Virus record (IMG/VR): IMGVR_UViG_3300031873_000001
Location: 1 to 64,000 of that record
Reading direction: 5' to 3' (one strand)
DNA: 64,000 nt
Source of the DNA: a virus
Position numbers and translations under genes: made by a program. Below the pieces are notes generated by a model that did no database searches, was not told the origin of the DNA, and saw nothing but the letters and a program-made list of their open reading frames with translations. Below are positions 49,130-56,637 of the stretch, in pieces. The first letter of the stretch is position 1. The number at the start of each line of letters is the position of its first letter.

Positions 49130-50180
49130 CTTGATGCAAAGGTCGGACGGGAAGGGACACGCTCTCTTTTGGCATTCAGAGAGCCCCTGGCACGGTCTGG
49201 GGACTCAGCTGAACGGCCCGGCCACGTCCAAAGAGGCCATCACAGCCGCAGGGCTCGACTGGCCAGTTAAGAAGTATGAGCTGATGGCCATGCACGACGA
49301 GAACGGGGAGCACAACGCTCTTCAGGTCCCGGACAAGTTCGCGACCGTTCGTGAGGACGGGGAGAGGCGGGTCGTCCTGGGCGTGGTGGGGAAGCAGTAT
49401 ACCCCGCTTCAGAACACGGAAGCCTTCGGCTTCTTCGACAACATCGTGGGGGAGGGTCAGGCGATCTACCACACAGCCGGGGCCCTGGGCCAGGGCGAGC
49501 GCATCTGGGTTCTGGTCAAGCTTCCGGACAGCATCCGGGTTCTCAAGGGGGACGTGGTGGATAAATACCTCCTCCTCTACAACACCCACGACGGATCCAG
49601 CTCGGTCGGCGTGAAGTTTACCCCGATCCGGGTCGTCTGTCAGAACACCCTTCAGATGGCAACCGGGGACGGGAAGAAAGCTTATAAGGTTCGGCACTTC
49701 CCGGACGTGGCCGTCAACCTCGACAAGGTGGCCGATCTGATGGGCATCGTGCGGAAGTCCTACGATCAGATCGAAGAGCTCATTAGGGAGACCGCCAAGG
49801 TTCCCATGAACAACGAGCGGGCCGTGAATTACTTCAAGGCCGTCGTTCTGGACGATCCGAAGGCTGTGAGCCCGGACGAAATCCGGCGCAACGATCGCAA
49901 CGCCTTCATCCGGAACGAGATGCTGAGGCTCTCGAACGAAGGCCGGGGATCGAACATCCCTGGTGTCAGAGGGTCGCTGTGGGGAGCCCTGAACGGCGTG
50001 ACGGAGTTCGTCGACTACCAGGACACCCGCAGGGGCGGGGGAGAGGGACGCCTCGAGCGCATCCTGTTCGGGACGGGCTCGGACCTCAAAGCGAGGGGCT
50101 TCGCGATGGCCACGAAGATCGTGGACGACGGTCCGGATGCCCTCGACGCCATCCTGAAGAACGCCTATAAGGGCGCGTAA
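49119..50180 (+). CDS. DUF932 family protein (353 aa)
   Basis: Typical members start SHN and contain PWHGLGTQL, LQVPDKFATVRED, VVGKQYTPLQNTEAFGFFD, GEGQAIYHTAGALGQGERI, WVLVKLPDSIRV, TPIRVVCQNTLQMA and WGALNGVTEFVDYQDT, all present here. Common in phages and plasmids (YfjQ/YafZ-like); no biochemical function is established, although genomic context elsewhere ties it to DNA metabolism. The first ~20 codons appear to have been replaced with the HNH insertion. Confidence 0.9.
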   Translation: MSHNLMQRSDGKGHALFWHSESPWHGLGTQLNGPATSKEAITAAGLDWPVKKYELMAMHDENGEHNALQVPDKFATVREDGERRVVLGVVGKQYTPLQNTEAFGFFDNIVGEGQAIYHTAGALGQGERIWVLVKLPDSIRVLKGDVVDKYLLLYNTHDGSSSVGVKFTPIRVVCQNTLQMATGDGKKAYKVRHFPDVAVNLDKVADLMGIVRKSYDQIEELIRETAKVPMNNERAVNYFKAVVLDDPKAVSPDEIRRNDRNAFIRNEMLRLSNEGRGSNIPGVRGSLWGALNGVTEFVDYQDTRRGGGEGRLERILFGTGSDLKARGFAMATKIVDDGPDALDAILKNAYKGA

Positions 50181-50242
50181 TCGATCTGAGGAGGAATGGG
50201 GAGGGACTAAAATCCCTCCCCGAACCAATTCAGGAGAATAAC

Positions 50243-50875
50243 ATGAGCGACTACGACCTTGCCAATAAGCTACTGAAGATCAAGTCCGGCGTCCCTGCCG
50301 GGAAGTCCGGATCGTGGGAGGTGGAGAAGTTCACGATTTCAGAGGCCGAAGCCTCGATGGAGCGGATGCGTCACACGGTCCAGGCTCTGCAGGGCAGGGG
50401 CTTTCGGGCTCCGGATCCCGGGAACTACACAAAGCTCACCCGGAACGGCGACGTGATTATGTCGGACACCACTGCGGAGATGGAGGACATGCGATCTCTG
50501 GTGTATCGTGCGGAGGGCAACATCCTCATCCACGGCCTCGGGCTCGGGTTGGCCACGGAGATCTGCCTACAGCATCCTGCAGTCAAGTCCGTCACTGTGA
50601 TTGAGCGATCGGAGGACGTGCTCAACCTCGTGCAGTATTATCTCACCGAGAAGTATGCCAAGACGCCTCTCACGATCGTTCAGGCCGATGCCTTCGTGTG
50701 GCGTCCTCCGAAGGGTGTGGTCTACGAGACCATCTGGAGCGATATCTGGGACAACCTCTGCACGGACAACATCGCCGAGTTCACGAAGCTCCGGAGGATT
50801 TACTGCCGGAAGAAGAAGTGGCATGGCTTCTGGTGCGAGACGGACGTTCAGCGCCTGCGGATGAGAGGATGGTAG
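50243..50875 (+). CDS. Class I methyltransferase/spermidine-synthase-like protein (210 aa)
   Basis: Residues ~95-200 have a Rossmann core like spermidine synthases: NILIHGLGLGLATEICLQHP, VKSVTVIERSEDVLNLVQYY, IVQADAFVWRPPKG and YETIWSDIWDNL. The N-terminal ~90 residues are helical and unrelated. Polyamine synthesis is not implied; many phages have such SAM-fold proteins of unknown role. SD CAGGAGAA precedes the start. Confidence 0.65.
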   Translation: MSDYDLANKLLKIKSGVPAGKSGSWEVEKFTISEAEASMERMRHTVQALQGRGFRAPDPGNYTKLTRNGDVIMSDTTAEMEDMRSLVYRAEGNILIHGLGLGLATEICLQHPAVKSVTVIERSEDVLNLVQYYLTEKYAKTPLTIVQADAFVWRPPKGVVYETIWSDIWDNLCTDNIAEFTKLRRIYCRKKKWHGFWCETDVQRLRMRGW

Positions 50876-50877
50876 AG

Positions 50878-51171
50878 ATGAGACACTTAAAGTTATCCCG
50901 GCCTGCCTGCGGGTCGCACCGGAAGGTCCGGGGCGAGGTTATCAAGGTCGTGAAGGCCAGTTCCTGCAAGGCTGGGCCCTTCGATATGAAGTCCTACTTC
51001 TATCCCGGCCACAAGATCGTTCGTGACCGCTACGGTCGTGAGTATGATTTCCTCGACGGGAGCATCCACGGCCTCGGGCCGCAGTTCAAGAAGGGAACGA
51101 AGGTCTGGGTCCAGGTGCAATGGAGCCCGTCCTACAGCCTACCCTTCGCCTGGATTCGGAAGGAGGGATGA
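50878..51171 (+). CDS. Small SH3-like protein (97 aa)
   Basis: ATG 50878 chosen. Strand-rich, basic, Tyr-rich: RGEVIKVVKASSCKAGPFD, SYFYPGHKIVRDRYGREYDF, KKGTKVWVQVQWSPSYSLP, FAWIRKEG. Resembles small beta-barrel proteins abundant in this region, but lacks their shared C-terminal FGVxGx tail. Overlaps the next start. Confidence 0.55.
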   Translation: MRHLKLSRPACGSHRKVRGEVIKVVKASSCKAGPFDMKSYFYPGHKIVRDRYGREYDFLDGSIHGLGPQFKKGTKVWVQVQWSPSYSLPFAWIRKEG

Positions 51172-51452
51172 TGACCAAACTGTTTTGCGTGACCTTCGAA
51201 TACAAGGTTTGCGTTGCTCTCGAAGTGGAGGAGGGGAAGGACGTGACGGGGGAAGCTATCGGCCTGGCGATGGATAATCTCATGGCGGAGGTCCAGATTC
51301 AAGGCGAACGTGGGTCCGTCACGGACGTGGCTCTCATTAAAGCCGCAGAGACCGTTGAGAAGGAATGGCGTACCGGAATTCCCTACGGGGACCCGAAGAT
51401 AGTCAAGGATCGAACTGTAGAGCAAATTCTAAAAGAGGAGAATCAGTCATGA
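51171..51452 (+). CDS. Small alpha/beta protein (93 aa)
   Basis: Start 51171 preferred (SD AAGGAGG four to five bases upstream; ATG 51168 is the alternative). One strand-helix unit: LFCVTFEYKVCVALEVEEG, GEAIGLAMDNLMAEVQI, VALIKAAETVEKEWR. Not recognised. Four-base overlap with the secreted protein downstream. Confidence 0.55.
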   Translation: MTKLFCVTFEYKVCVALEVEEGKDVTGEAIGLAMDNLMAEVQIQGERGSVTDVALIKAAETVEKEWRTGIPYGDPKIVKDRTVEQILKEENQS

Positions 51453-52225
51453 AGAAGTTCCTGTTAGTGATCGCAGTGCTCGTGATGAGCGCAACCGCTT
51501 TCGCGGCAGACACCCTCACGACGTTCGCCGACATGGAGAGCACCTACGTCTACAACGGCGTGAGGTACGTTTGGGGTTGGAAGGTTTGGGGCGGAAGCTA
51601 CCCTTACCTGATTAAGGCGGACTCGCTCCGGTTCGTCTCGCCAAGCCACAGCCTCATGCTTCAGGGGATAACCTCTAACCTTTCTCAGACGAAGAACATC
51701 TTGGGAGTGCCCGCAGTGCATGGGCCGGGAACGTATCGGGTTCATCTCAACGTGAAGGTCAAGAAGATGCCTTGGACTGCGGGGATAACCTTGTCCTCGT
51801 ATACCTGGGTGCGGGGGTTCTGTGCGGATAGCGGAGGGATCACGACGTGGAGGGTGAACCGACGGGACACCATCCCAGGCTTCGACACGCTTTGGCATAC
51901 CCTAGATAGGGACTTAATGACCATTACCCTGGCCGCAGGAGATTCCTTCCGGGTGAGGGATACGCTGAGCTCGATAACTCTCGGATGCCAAATTACAGCC
52001 CGTTTTGACACCCTCTTCGTGGACGATGCTTACCTTACTGGGACGTTCACGCTCAACGGGGTGGAGGAGGGCCCAGCGAAGCCTAAGAGCGCGGTCCACG
52101 TCAGCGGCTTGAGGCCGGGGATTTACGACCTGCTGGGCCGCCGGGTCGATCAGATGGAGCACAGCGGGATCTACTTCGTGGTCGGTCGTGACGGATCCCG
52201 GACGAAGGTCGTCCATCTAAGGTAA
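51449..52225 (+). CDS. Exported protein with T9SS/Por-like C-terminal tail (258 aa)
   Basis: ATG 51449 gives a clear Sec signal peptide (MKKFLLVIAVLVMSATAFA, cleavage before ADT). The mature part is a jelly-roll-like beta domain (VWGWKVWGGSYPYLIKADS, SHSLMLQG, YRVHLNVKVKKMPWTAG, DSFRVRDTLSSITLG). The last ~35 residues (GIYDLLGRRVDQMEHSGIYF and TKVVHLR) resemble the end of type A T9SS/Por secretion domains. An exported phage protein of this form may coat or alter the host surface, e.g. for exclusion; inference only. Confidence 0.7.
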   Translation: MKKFLLVIAVLVMSATAFAADTLTTFADMESTYVYNGVRYVWGWKVWGGSYPYLIKADSLRFVSPSHSLMLQGITSNLSQTKNILGVPAVHGPGTYRVHLNVKVKKMPWTAGITLSSYTWVRGFCADSGGITTWRVNRRDTIPGFDTLWHTLDRDLMTITLAAGDSFRVRDTLSSITLGCQITARFDTLFVDDAYLTGTFTLNGVEEGPAKPKSAVHVSGLRPGIYDLLGRRVDQMEHSGIYFVVGRDGSRTKVVHLR

Positions 52226-52229
52226 TGCC

Positions 52230-53378
52230 ATGAGCGTAATCTTAGAAGTCGTCTACGATCCGTCGAAACGGAAACTGCGGGTGCGACCGCAGGGCAGGGA
52301 TGGCTGGGTTCAGTTCCCGAACGGCCTCCGGACGGAAGGCGCTCGTTACGAGGTGGACGATCTCAAGGCCGATCCGACAGGCTTCTACCGTGTGGTCGGG
52401 TCGATCCGGCCATGCACCTCTCGACCTGTCACCTTAGATTCCGTGACGCCACACCTCGTGAGGGCGGCTAAGGTGGTCGAAGCTCAGAGCGCCCGGAGCA
52501 CCTACATGGGATGCAAGGGGCAGACGCCGAGCGAGAATCTTAGGGACTATGAGGAGGGCTACATCGCCGACCTGAAGCTCGACGGGAACTGGGGTGAGTT
52601 CCGGTTTGATAGCCAGTGCAGGTTGCGGGTGACTTCCCGATCGGGCATGGATGCCACGAATCGGAAGGGCATCCGGGAATGTGTGGAGCGTCTGGAAGCC
52701 TCGGCCTTGAAGTGCAGACTGCACGATACGATCTTGATCGTGGAGAACATGATTGGAACGCAGATCGGGGTCAAGGCTCAGGAGGAGTTTGGGTTCGCCC
52801 CGAACATCGTGTTCGACGTGCTCGGGCTTCAGGGGAAGAACATCTGCGATGTTTTCCTTATGGAGCGCAGGCGCCAGCAGGAGGAGATCGTTCGGAAACT
52901 TCAGGCCCATCTGCCGGAGGGAATGCTTCGGAACGTGGAGTGGTGGGACGGCAAGTTCAAGACTCAATACGACAAGGTCGTCGCCCGGGGCGGGGAGGGG
53001 CTTGTCCTCAAGCTCAAGAATTCGATCTACCGATCCGGGGTCGACTCGCCGGATTGGATCAAGTGCAAGAAGGAAGTGGAGTCCGATATGGTCTTGATGG
53101 GCGTGACCTTCTCGGATGCGAAATCCTACGTCGGGGAGGGGCTGATCAAGTGCATCCGGGTCGGGATGTTCAGGGACGGAGAGCTCGTTCACGTCAACGA
53201 TGTCGGGGCGATGACCGTGGAAGATCGCCGCTGGTTCACCAAGAACTGGAAGGCTAACGTCGGGAAGCTCGTAGTGGAAATCCACGGCTGGGAGCGGTTC
53301 GAGTCCGGGGCCCTCCGGCATCCGGCGTTCAGGCGTATCCGCACGGACAAGAGAGTAGAGGAGTGTATTTTATCATGA
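52230..53378 (+). CDS. ATP-dependent DNA ligase with extra N-terminal domain (382 aa)
   Basis: Catalytic KLDG (IADLKLDGNWGEF, Lys at ~residue 112) is motif I; RVTSRSGMD is motif Ia/III-like; VENMIG and FAPNIVFDVLGLQG are motif III/IIIa; GGEGLVLKLKNSIY is motif IV; DWIKCKKEVESDMVL is motif V. It seals nicks in phage DNA using ATP. Residues ~1-65 (SVILEVVYDPSKRKLRVRP, DGWVQFPNGLR) are an extra small beta domain, duplicated as a separate protein in the next gene. C-terminal OB-fold end VVEIHGWERFESG. Confidence 0.88.
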   Translation: MSVILEVVYDPSKRKLRVRPQGRDGWVQFPNGLRTEGARYEVDDLKADPTGFYRVVGSIRPCTSRPVTLDSVTPHLVRAAKVVEAQSARSTYMGCKGQTPSENLRDYEEGYIADLKLDGNWGEFRFDSQCRLRVTSRSGMDATNRKGIRECVERLEASALKCRLHDTILIVENMIGTQIGVKAQEEFGFAPNIVFDVLGLQGKNICDVFLMERRRQQEEIVRKLQAHLPEGMLRNVEWWDGKFKTQYDKVVARGGEGLVLKLKNSIYRSGVDSPDWIKCKKEVESDMVLMGVTFSDAKSYVGEGLIKCIRVGMFRDGELVHVNDVGAMTVEDRRWFTKNWKANVGKLVVEIHGWERFESGALRHPAFRRIRTDKRVEECILS

Positions 53379-53698
53379 GCGTCATTCTGGAATGCGTCTA
53401 CGATGACGTGAAGCGGAAACTGCGGGTCCGCCCGCAGGACAGGGCAGGCTGGGTCCAGTTCCCAAACAACCTTCGCAGGGAAGGGGCTCTGTTTGAGGTC
53501 GACGATCTCAGGCATGATGCCCGGGGCTTCTGGCACGTGGTCGGGGATATCCGTCCCTGCACGTCCCTACGGAGGGAGATGGAAAGGACGGAGCGTCGGC
53601 CTACACCCCGGCCTACGGTGCGAGCTCGAAGGCCGGATGCCCAATCGCCCGTCCCTACCGATGATGACGCACCGTTCGGCGTCGTGGGGGGCTTGTGA
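53375..53698 (+). CDS. Stand-alone copy of the ligase N-terminal domain with FGVVGGL tail (107 aa)
   Basis: ATG 53375 overlaps the ligase stop. Residues ~1-65 closely match the N-terminal domain of the ligase (SVILECVYDDVKRKLRVRP, GWVQFPNNLRREGA, FWHVVGDIRPCTS). A Pro/Arg linker follows, and the protein ends DDDAPFGVVGGL, the tail shared with the proteins at 56825, 57385, 57648 and 63135. Probably a small protein-protein or DNA-binding module with a docking tail. Confidence 0.75.
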   Translation: MSVILECVYDDVKRKLRVRPQDRAGWVQFPNNLRREGALFEVDDLRHDARGFWHVVGDIRPCTSLRREMERTERRPTPRPTVRARRPDAQSPVPTDDDAPFGVVGGL

Positions 53699-53745
53699 GG
53701 CTACGATCCGCAGGGGCGTGGGTCATGGTTCCTACGCCCTTGAAA

Positions 53746-53765
53746 GATAGTGAACGAACATACCC
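53746..53765 (+). repeat. 20-bp element GATAGTGAACGAACATACCC, second copy
   Basis: Identical to 47612-47631; both lie ~30-40 bases upstream of the -35 box of an early promoter and just after a TGAAA. Confidence 0.85.
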
Positions 53766-53803
53766 TATGAGGAAAAGATTTTAAAGAATTCTCGGCAAAG
53801 CCC

Positions 53804-53832
53804 TTGACTGTCAATTACGAATTAGGTATAAT
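53804..53832 (+). promoter_or_regulatory. Early promoter TTGACT-17-TATAAT
   Basis: TTGACT (53804-53809), 17-bp spacer, TATAAT (53827-53832), then GGTATCGT as in the 47660 promoter. An AT-rich AAAAGATTTT stretch lies upstream. The leader contains AACCCCAA (53860-53867) and GGAGGAG before the ATG at 53884. Confidence 0.85.
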
Positions 53833-53883
53833 GGTATCGTGGTAAGCAGGTAATCCCCTAACCCCAAGTAGGAGGAGAGCAAG

Positions 53884-54186
53884 ATGTCAGAAGTGAAGAT
53901 CAGCAGGACGCAGACCATCGTGGGTTACGACTTTCGGAGCGGCATCGATTCCGGCCTGGACATTTTCAGAGGCCGGGGAGAGATGCTCGACGAAGGCAAG
54001 GCTCCGGTGGTTTTTACCTGGGAAGCCAGGAAGGACGGAAAGCGGGCGCCCATGAGCGTGGCGGTTCATCTTCCGCCGAATGTCGGGATCAACGATTCGA
54101 TCTATCCGGCCATCCTCGCCAGCATCAAGCCCCCGAAGAAATCCCGCAAGGCTTTCAAAATCCACGTTGGCGAAGAGAGGAGCTAG
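53884..54186 (+). CDS. Small early protein (100 aa)
   Basis: First gene after the promoter at 53804. Mixed alpha/beta: VKISRTQTIVGYDFRSGID, APVVFTWEARKDGKRAPMS, VAVHLPPNVGINDSIYPAIL and a basic end KPPKKSRKAFKIHVGEERS. Not recognised. Confidence 0.6.
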   Translation: MSEVKISRTQTIVGYDFRSGIDSGLDIFRGRGEMLDEGKAPVVFTWEARKDGKRAPMSVAVHLPPNVGINDSIYPAILASIKPPKKSRKAFKIHVGEERS

Positions 54187-54188
54187 CC

Positions 54189-54506
54189 ATGACCCCGAAG
54201 ACAGCGAAGGACTTTACGAGATGGATGGCCCCGAGGCTTCTCGAGACGCTTGAGGGCGAAGAGATCAGGCTGTTCGTGACTTCCCCTGGCGCCCACAAGG
54301 AGTTCGGGGGGCAGGAGCCCTACAACGGGGTCATCGCAGTGAAGGGCGGTCATCTCATGTTCGACGGGACGGATCACGGGCGGATCTCGAGCGCCCTGGC
54401 GATGTCCCTCTTCCGGGATGCCTTCTACGGTCAGTTCGGATACCTGCCGGGATCCCAGCGGGCGGTCCGGGAGCTCGATGCAGAGTTCGGAACGAAAGGA
54501 GTATGA
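54189..54506 (+). CDS. Small early protein (105 aa)
   Basis: Starts with a helix (KDFTRWMAPRLLETLEGEEI), then RLFVTSPGAHKEFGGQEP, GVIAVKGGHLMFDG and ISSALAMSLFRDAFYGQFGY. Not recognised. Two bases after the previous stop; SD GAGGAG within the end of the previous gene. Confidence 0.6.
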   Translation: MTPKTAKDFTRWMAPRLLETLEGEEIRLFVTSPGAHKEFGGQEPYNGVIAVKGGHLMFDGTDHGRISSALAMSLFRDAFYGQFGYLPGSQRAVRELDAEFGTKGV

Positions 54507-54510
54507 AGCC

Positions 54511-54936
54511 ATGAAGCAGAACGATGTCGGTATCAACATTCAGCCGCCCGTTCAGGCTGAGGGCAATTTGAGGGCATCGCTCAAGGAGTGGATGACCGTG
54601 AAAGCCAACATCAGCAATCTGAACGCCGAACTGAAGCGGCTCGGAGAAATCGAAGAGGGGTTCCGGGGCGAGACCGTCCATCAGGTAATGGCCTATCCCA
54701 ACCAGGAAGTGGCGGTTGGTGAGGTCACGATCGTGGCATCGATCACGCCACGGGATACGCCCAAGTATAAGGACGCCTTCGAGCTCGCCCTCACGAAGGT
54801 CAACGAGGCCACGCAGATCATCCTGACCACTTCCCTGGCGGCTTCGACGAGTCACAGCGAGAAGCCGGAGCTCAAGGTCAAGGCCGGGAAGAAGCTCAAG
54901 GTCAAGGCCATTCAGGGGACGGTTGTCGTAGCCTGA
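54511..54936 (+). CDS. Small early protein, coiled-coil start and beta end (141 aa)
   Basis: ATG 54511 chosen, with AAAGGAG upstream. Helical middle (LRASLKEWMTVKANISNLNAEL, broken by description), then EVAVGEVTIVASITPRDTPK and a basic C-terminus (ELKVKAGKKLKVKAIQGTV). The organisation resembles small recombination or single-strand-binding accessory proteins, but no family is recognised. Confidence 0.6.
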   Translation: MKQNDVGINIQPPVQAEGNLRASLKEWMTVKANISNLNAELKRLGEIEEGFRGETVHQVMAYPNQEVAVGEVTIVASITPRDTPKYKDAFELALTKVNEATQIILTTSLAASTSHSEKPELKVKAGKKLKVKAIQGTVVVA

Positions 54937-54946
54937 GAGCCGAGGG

Positions 54947-55073
54947 GTGCGGGGTGCGACCTCGCAAGACGGTGTGCGTATCCGACACCATGACGCAGAG
55001 TCCACCCCCGCACTAAGGCCACGCAGGATATCCCAAGTAACCTGCAGGCGAACCCCAAATCAAAAGGAGAGAC
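54947..55073 (+). promoter_or_regulatory. Structured leader element, copy 1
   Basis: An outer stem GTGCGGGG (54947-54954)/CCCCGCAC (55006-55013) encloses a hairpin GGTGT (54971-54975)/ACACC (54985-54989). It is followed by TAAGGC, a GCAGG/CCTGC stem (55023-55045) and AACCCCAA (55051-55058) before AAAGGAG. The same order recurs at 55754-55843. Confidence 0.6.
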
Positions 55074-55310
55074 GTGGAGAATATGAAAAAGAAAGAATGG
55101 GGGCGTGTCATAATTTACCGTCTTGGTCACGTGCCTAAGATTGTGCTCGTTCCATCCAGTGGTGAATCTGTTGGACAGGTTTTCCTAGCCGCGAGAATAT
55201 CCACGACGAAGTGGTTACGAATTCACGTGAACGGAAAGCGGAGAACCAGAAGGAAGAAAGTGTATCCTGGGGATAAAATAATAATCATCGCTACTCTACG
55301 AATCGGGTGA
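55074..55310 (+). CDS. Small basic beta protein (78 aa)
   Basis: GTG 55074 has AAAGGAG at good distance; ATG 55083 is the alternative. Basic strands: WGRVIIYRLGHVPKIVLVPS, SVGQVFLAARIST, KWLRIHVNGKRRTRRKKVYP, GDKIIIIATLRIG. AT-rich compared with its neighbours. Looks like a small beta barrel that may bind nucleic acid; not recognised. Confidence 0.55.
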   Translation: MENMKKKEWGRVIIYRLGHVPKIVLVPSSGESVGQVFLAARISTTKWLRIHVNGKRRTRRKKVYPGDKIIIIATLRIG

Positions 55311-55346
55311 ATTTAAATCTAAGTGAATGATGGGAGGTGAATCAGA

Positions 55347-55745
55347 ATGTCAAATAAGAAGTCCGCAGACGCATACCGTGATCGGGTGATCGCCCTGCAC
55401 AAGGAGGGCAAGAAGGATTCCCAGATCGTTCGGGACCTGAAGATCTCGAGAGGCATGGTGTGGCGAATCATGAAGGCTTTCAAGAAGGGCGGGCACGTGG
55501 CCAAGCCGGGATCCAAGAAGGCCGCTCCGAAGGCGGCCGCTCCGAAGGCCCAACCGAAAGCGAAGGCCGAAGCCAAGAAGCCGGAGGCCAATCCGAAGGC
55601 CGAGAAGCCAGCCGTGCGTGCCCCGGCTGATGTCGCTCCGGATGCCAAGCCCAAGACCGATCCGAAGGTCCAGATCGATGCCGACATGAAAGCTCGGGCG
55701 GAAGCCAAGCTGAAGGGCGGCAAGGTCACAGCCAAAGGTCTATAG
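55347..55745 (+). CDS. HTH protein with Lys/Ala/Pro-rich tail (132 aa)
   Basis: Residues ~10-45 form a homeodomain-like HTH (RVIALHKEGKKDSQIVRDL, KISRGMVWRIMKAF), as in resolvase/transposase DNA-binding domains. Residues ~50-132 are low-complexity, Lys-, Ala- and Pro-rich (histone H1-like), suited to non-specific DNA contact. The HTH matches that at ~115-150 of the protein at 61756 (SRGKVWRVLKG). SD GGGAGGTGA. Confidence 0.7.
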   Translation: MSNKKSADAYRDRVIALHKEGKKDSQIVRDLKISRGMVWRIMKAFKKGGHVAKPGSKKAAPKAAAPKAQPKAKAEAKKPEANPKAEKPAVRAPADVAPDAKPKTDPKVQIDADMKARAEAKLKGGKVTAKGL

Positions 55746-55753
55746 CCGATGGG

Positions 55754-55843
55754 GTGCGGGGTCATCCCCGCACTTAAGGCACGAGGCAGGTCCAAAGTCC
55801 TGCCATGCGATCTAACCCCAATACCCGGTCTGAAGGAGATGCG
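55754..55843 (+). promoter_or_regulatory. Structured leader element, copy 2
   Basis: Perfect 8-bp stem GTGCGGGG (55754-55761)/CCCCGCAC (55766-55773) with loop TCAT, then TTAAGGC, a second stem GGCAGG (55785-55790)/CCTGCC (55799-55804) and AACCCCAA (55814-55821) before GAAGGAG. Same order of parts as at 54947. Confidence 0.65.
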
Positions 55844-56071
55844 ATGGCGAGAGAACAAAAACGACAGGAAGTGAAGGACGCCCTCTGGCGGCTTGACGAA
55901 GAAGTTTCCCGGCTATCCGGAGAAGCTTCTCGGAGAGTGGGAGAGGCGTGGAAGGCTTACGTCGAGCACGAGAAGGACTGGCGTAAGCACCTCGAACACG
56001 CCAGGATCGCCTTGAGAGATGCGGAGAATAAAGTAAGCATGGCGTGGGACTCACTCGACGTGAAAGATTAG
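55844..56071 (+). CDS. Small coiled-coil protein (75 aa)
   Basis: ATG 55844 chosen after SD GAAGGAG. A single long charged helix: KRQEVKDALWRLDEEVSRL, RVGEAWKAYVEHEKDWRKH, ALRDAENKVSMAWDSL. Not recognised. Confidence 0.6.
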   Translation: MAREQKRQEVKDALWRLDEEVSRLSGEASRRVGEAWKAYVEHEKDWRKHLEHARIALRDAENKVSMAWDSLDVKD

Positions 56072-56081
56072 GGAGGATGTG

Positions 56082-56291
56082 ATGGGGCTGAACGATTCTC
56101 AGGGATGCTCGACGACCAAGACCCCCGGTCAGTTCGCCTACGATGAGTTCGTCTCGAAGTTCTCAGGCCGGAGGATGGTGCAGTGGGACTACCGGGACAG
56201 CAAGGGCAAGCTCTTCTCTGGGGTGGCCAAGTCTGTGGAGATTGCTCGGAGAGCCGCCCGGGATCAATCCGGGGAGCCCGTTGAGGGCTGA
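56082..56291 (+). CDS. Small protein (69 aa)
   Basis: ATG 56082 preferred to GTG 56079; SD GGGAGG. Sequence QFAYDEFVSKFSGRRMVQW, DYRDSKGKLFSGVAKSVE, IARRAARDQSG. Not recognised. Confidence 0.55.
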   Translation: MGLNDSQGCSTTKTPGQFAYDEFVSKFSGRRMVQWDYRDSKGKLFSGVAKSVEIARRAARDQSGEPVEG

Positions 56292-56304
56292 AAGGAGGCT
56301 GTAG

Positions 56305-56631
56305 GTGCTTACGCTCGTTCTGGTGGGGGGTTCCATCCTGCTCCTGACGGTCGCCCGCCTGTGGGCTTACAGGAGGCTCAAAAGGGGGGTAAACGCCTCT
56401 ACCCAGCGGGTGCTCAGGGCGTGGGACTGGGGGAGGCTTATTTTACTGAGTCTGGGGGGCGTGGCTTCCGTGATCGGGGGCGGTCTGTGGGCTTGGGGCC
56501 TAATGATCGTGGTGGTCATCCTGATTGAAGTGGCCATGCCCTTCGTGATGGTCAGTCCCCCGGATCGATCCAACGGGAAGAGCAGGAGGCCTCCCCCGAC
56601 CCGGGGCAACGAGAACAGGATAGTTCTATGA
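56305..56631 (+). CDS. Small membrane protein (108 aa)
   Basis: GTG start after SD AAAGGAGG. Two or three hydrophobic segments: residues ~2-18 (LTLVLVGGSILLLTVARL), ~44-66 (LILLSLGGVASVIGGGLWA) and ~66-84 (GLMIVVVILIEVAMPFVMV), with a basic Arg/Pro tail (PPDRSNGKSRRPPPTRG). Possible early membrane effector or exclusion protein; no family recognised. Confidence 0.6.
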   Translation: MLTLVLVGGSILLLTVARLWAYRRLKRGVNASTQRVLRAWDWGRLILLSLGGVASVIGGGLWAWGLMIVVVILIEVAMPFVMVSPPDRSNGKSRRPPPTRGNENRIVL

Positions 56632-56637
56632 AGGAAG

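Noticed and set aside
48412-49180. Group I intron carrying the HNH gene
   Set aside because: The first exon would be duplicated, since the gene behind the HNH has its own SD, ATG and full N-terminus. No splice arrangement is needed.
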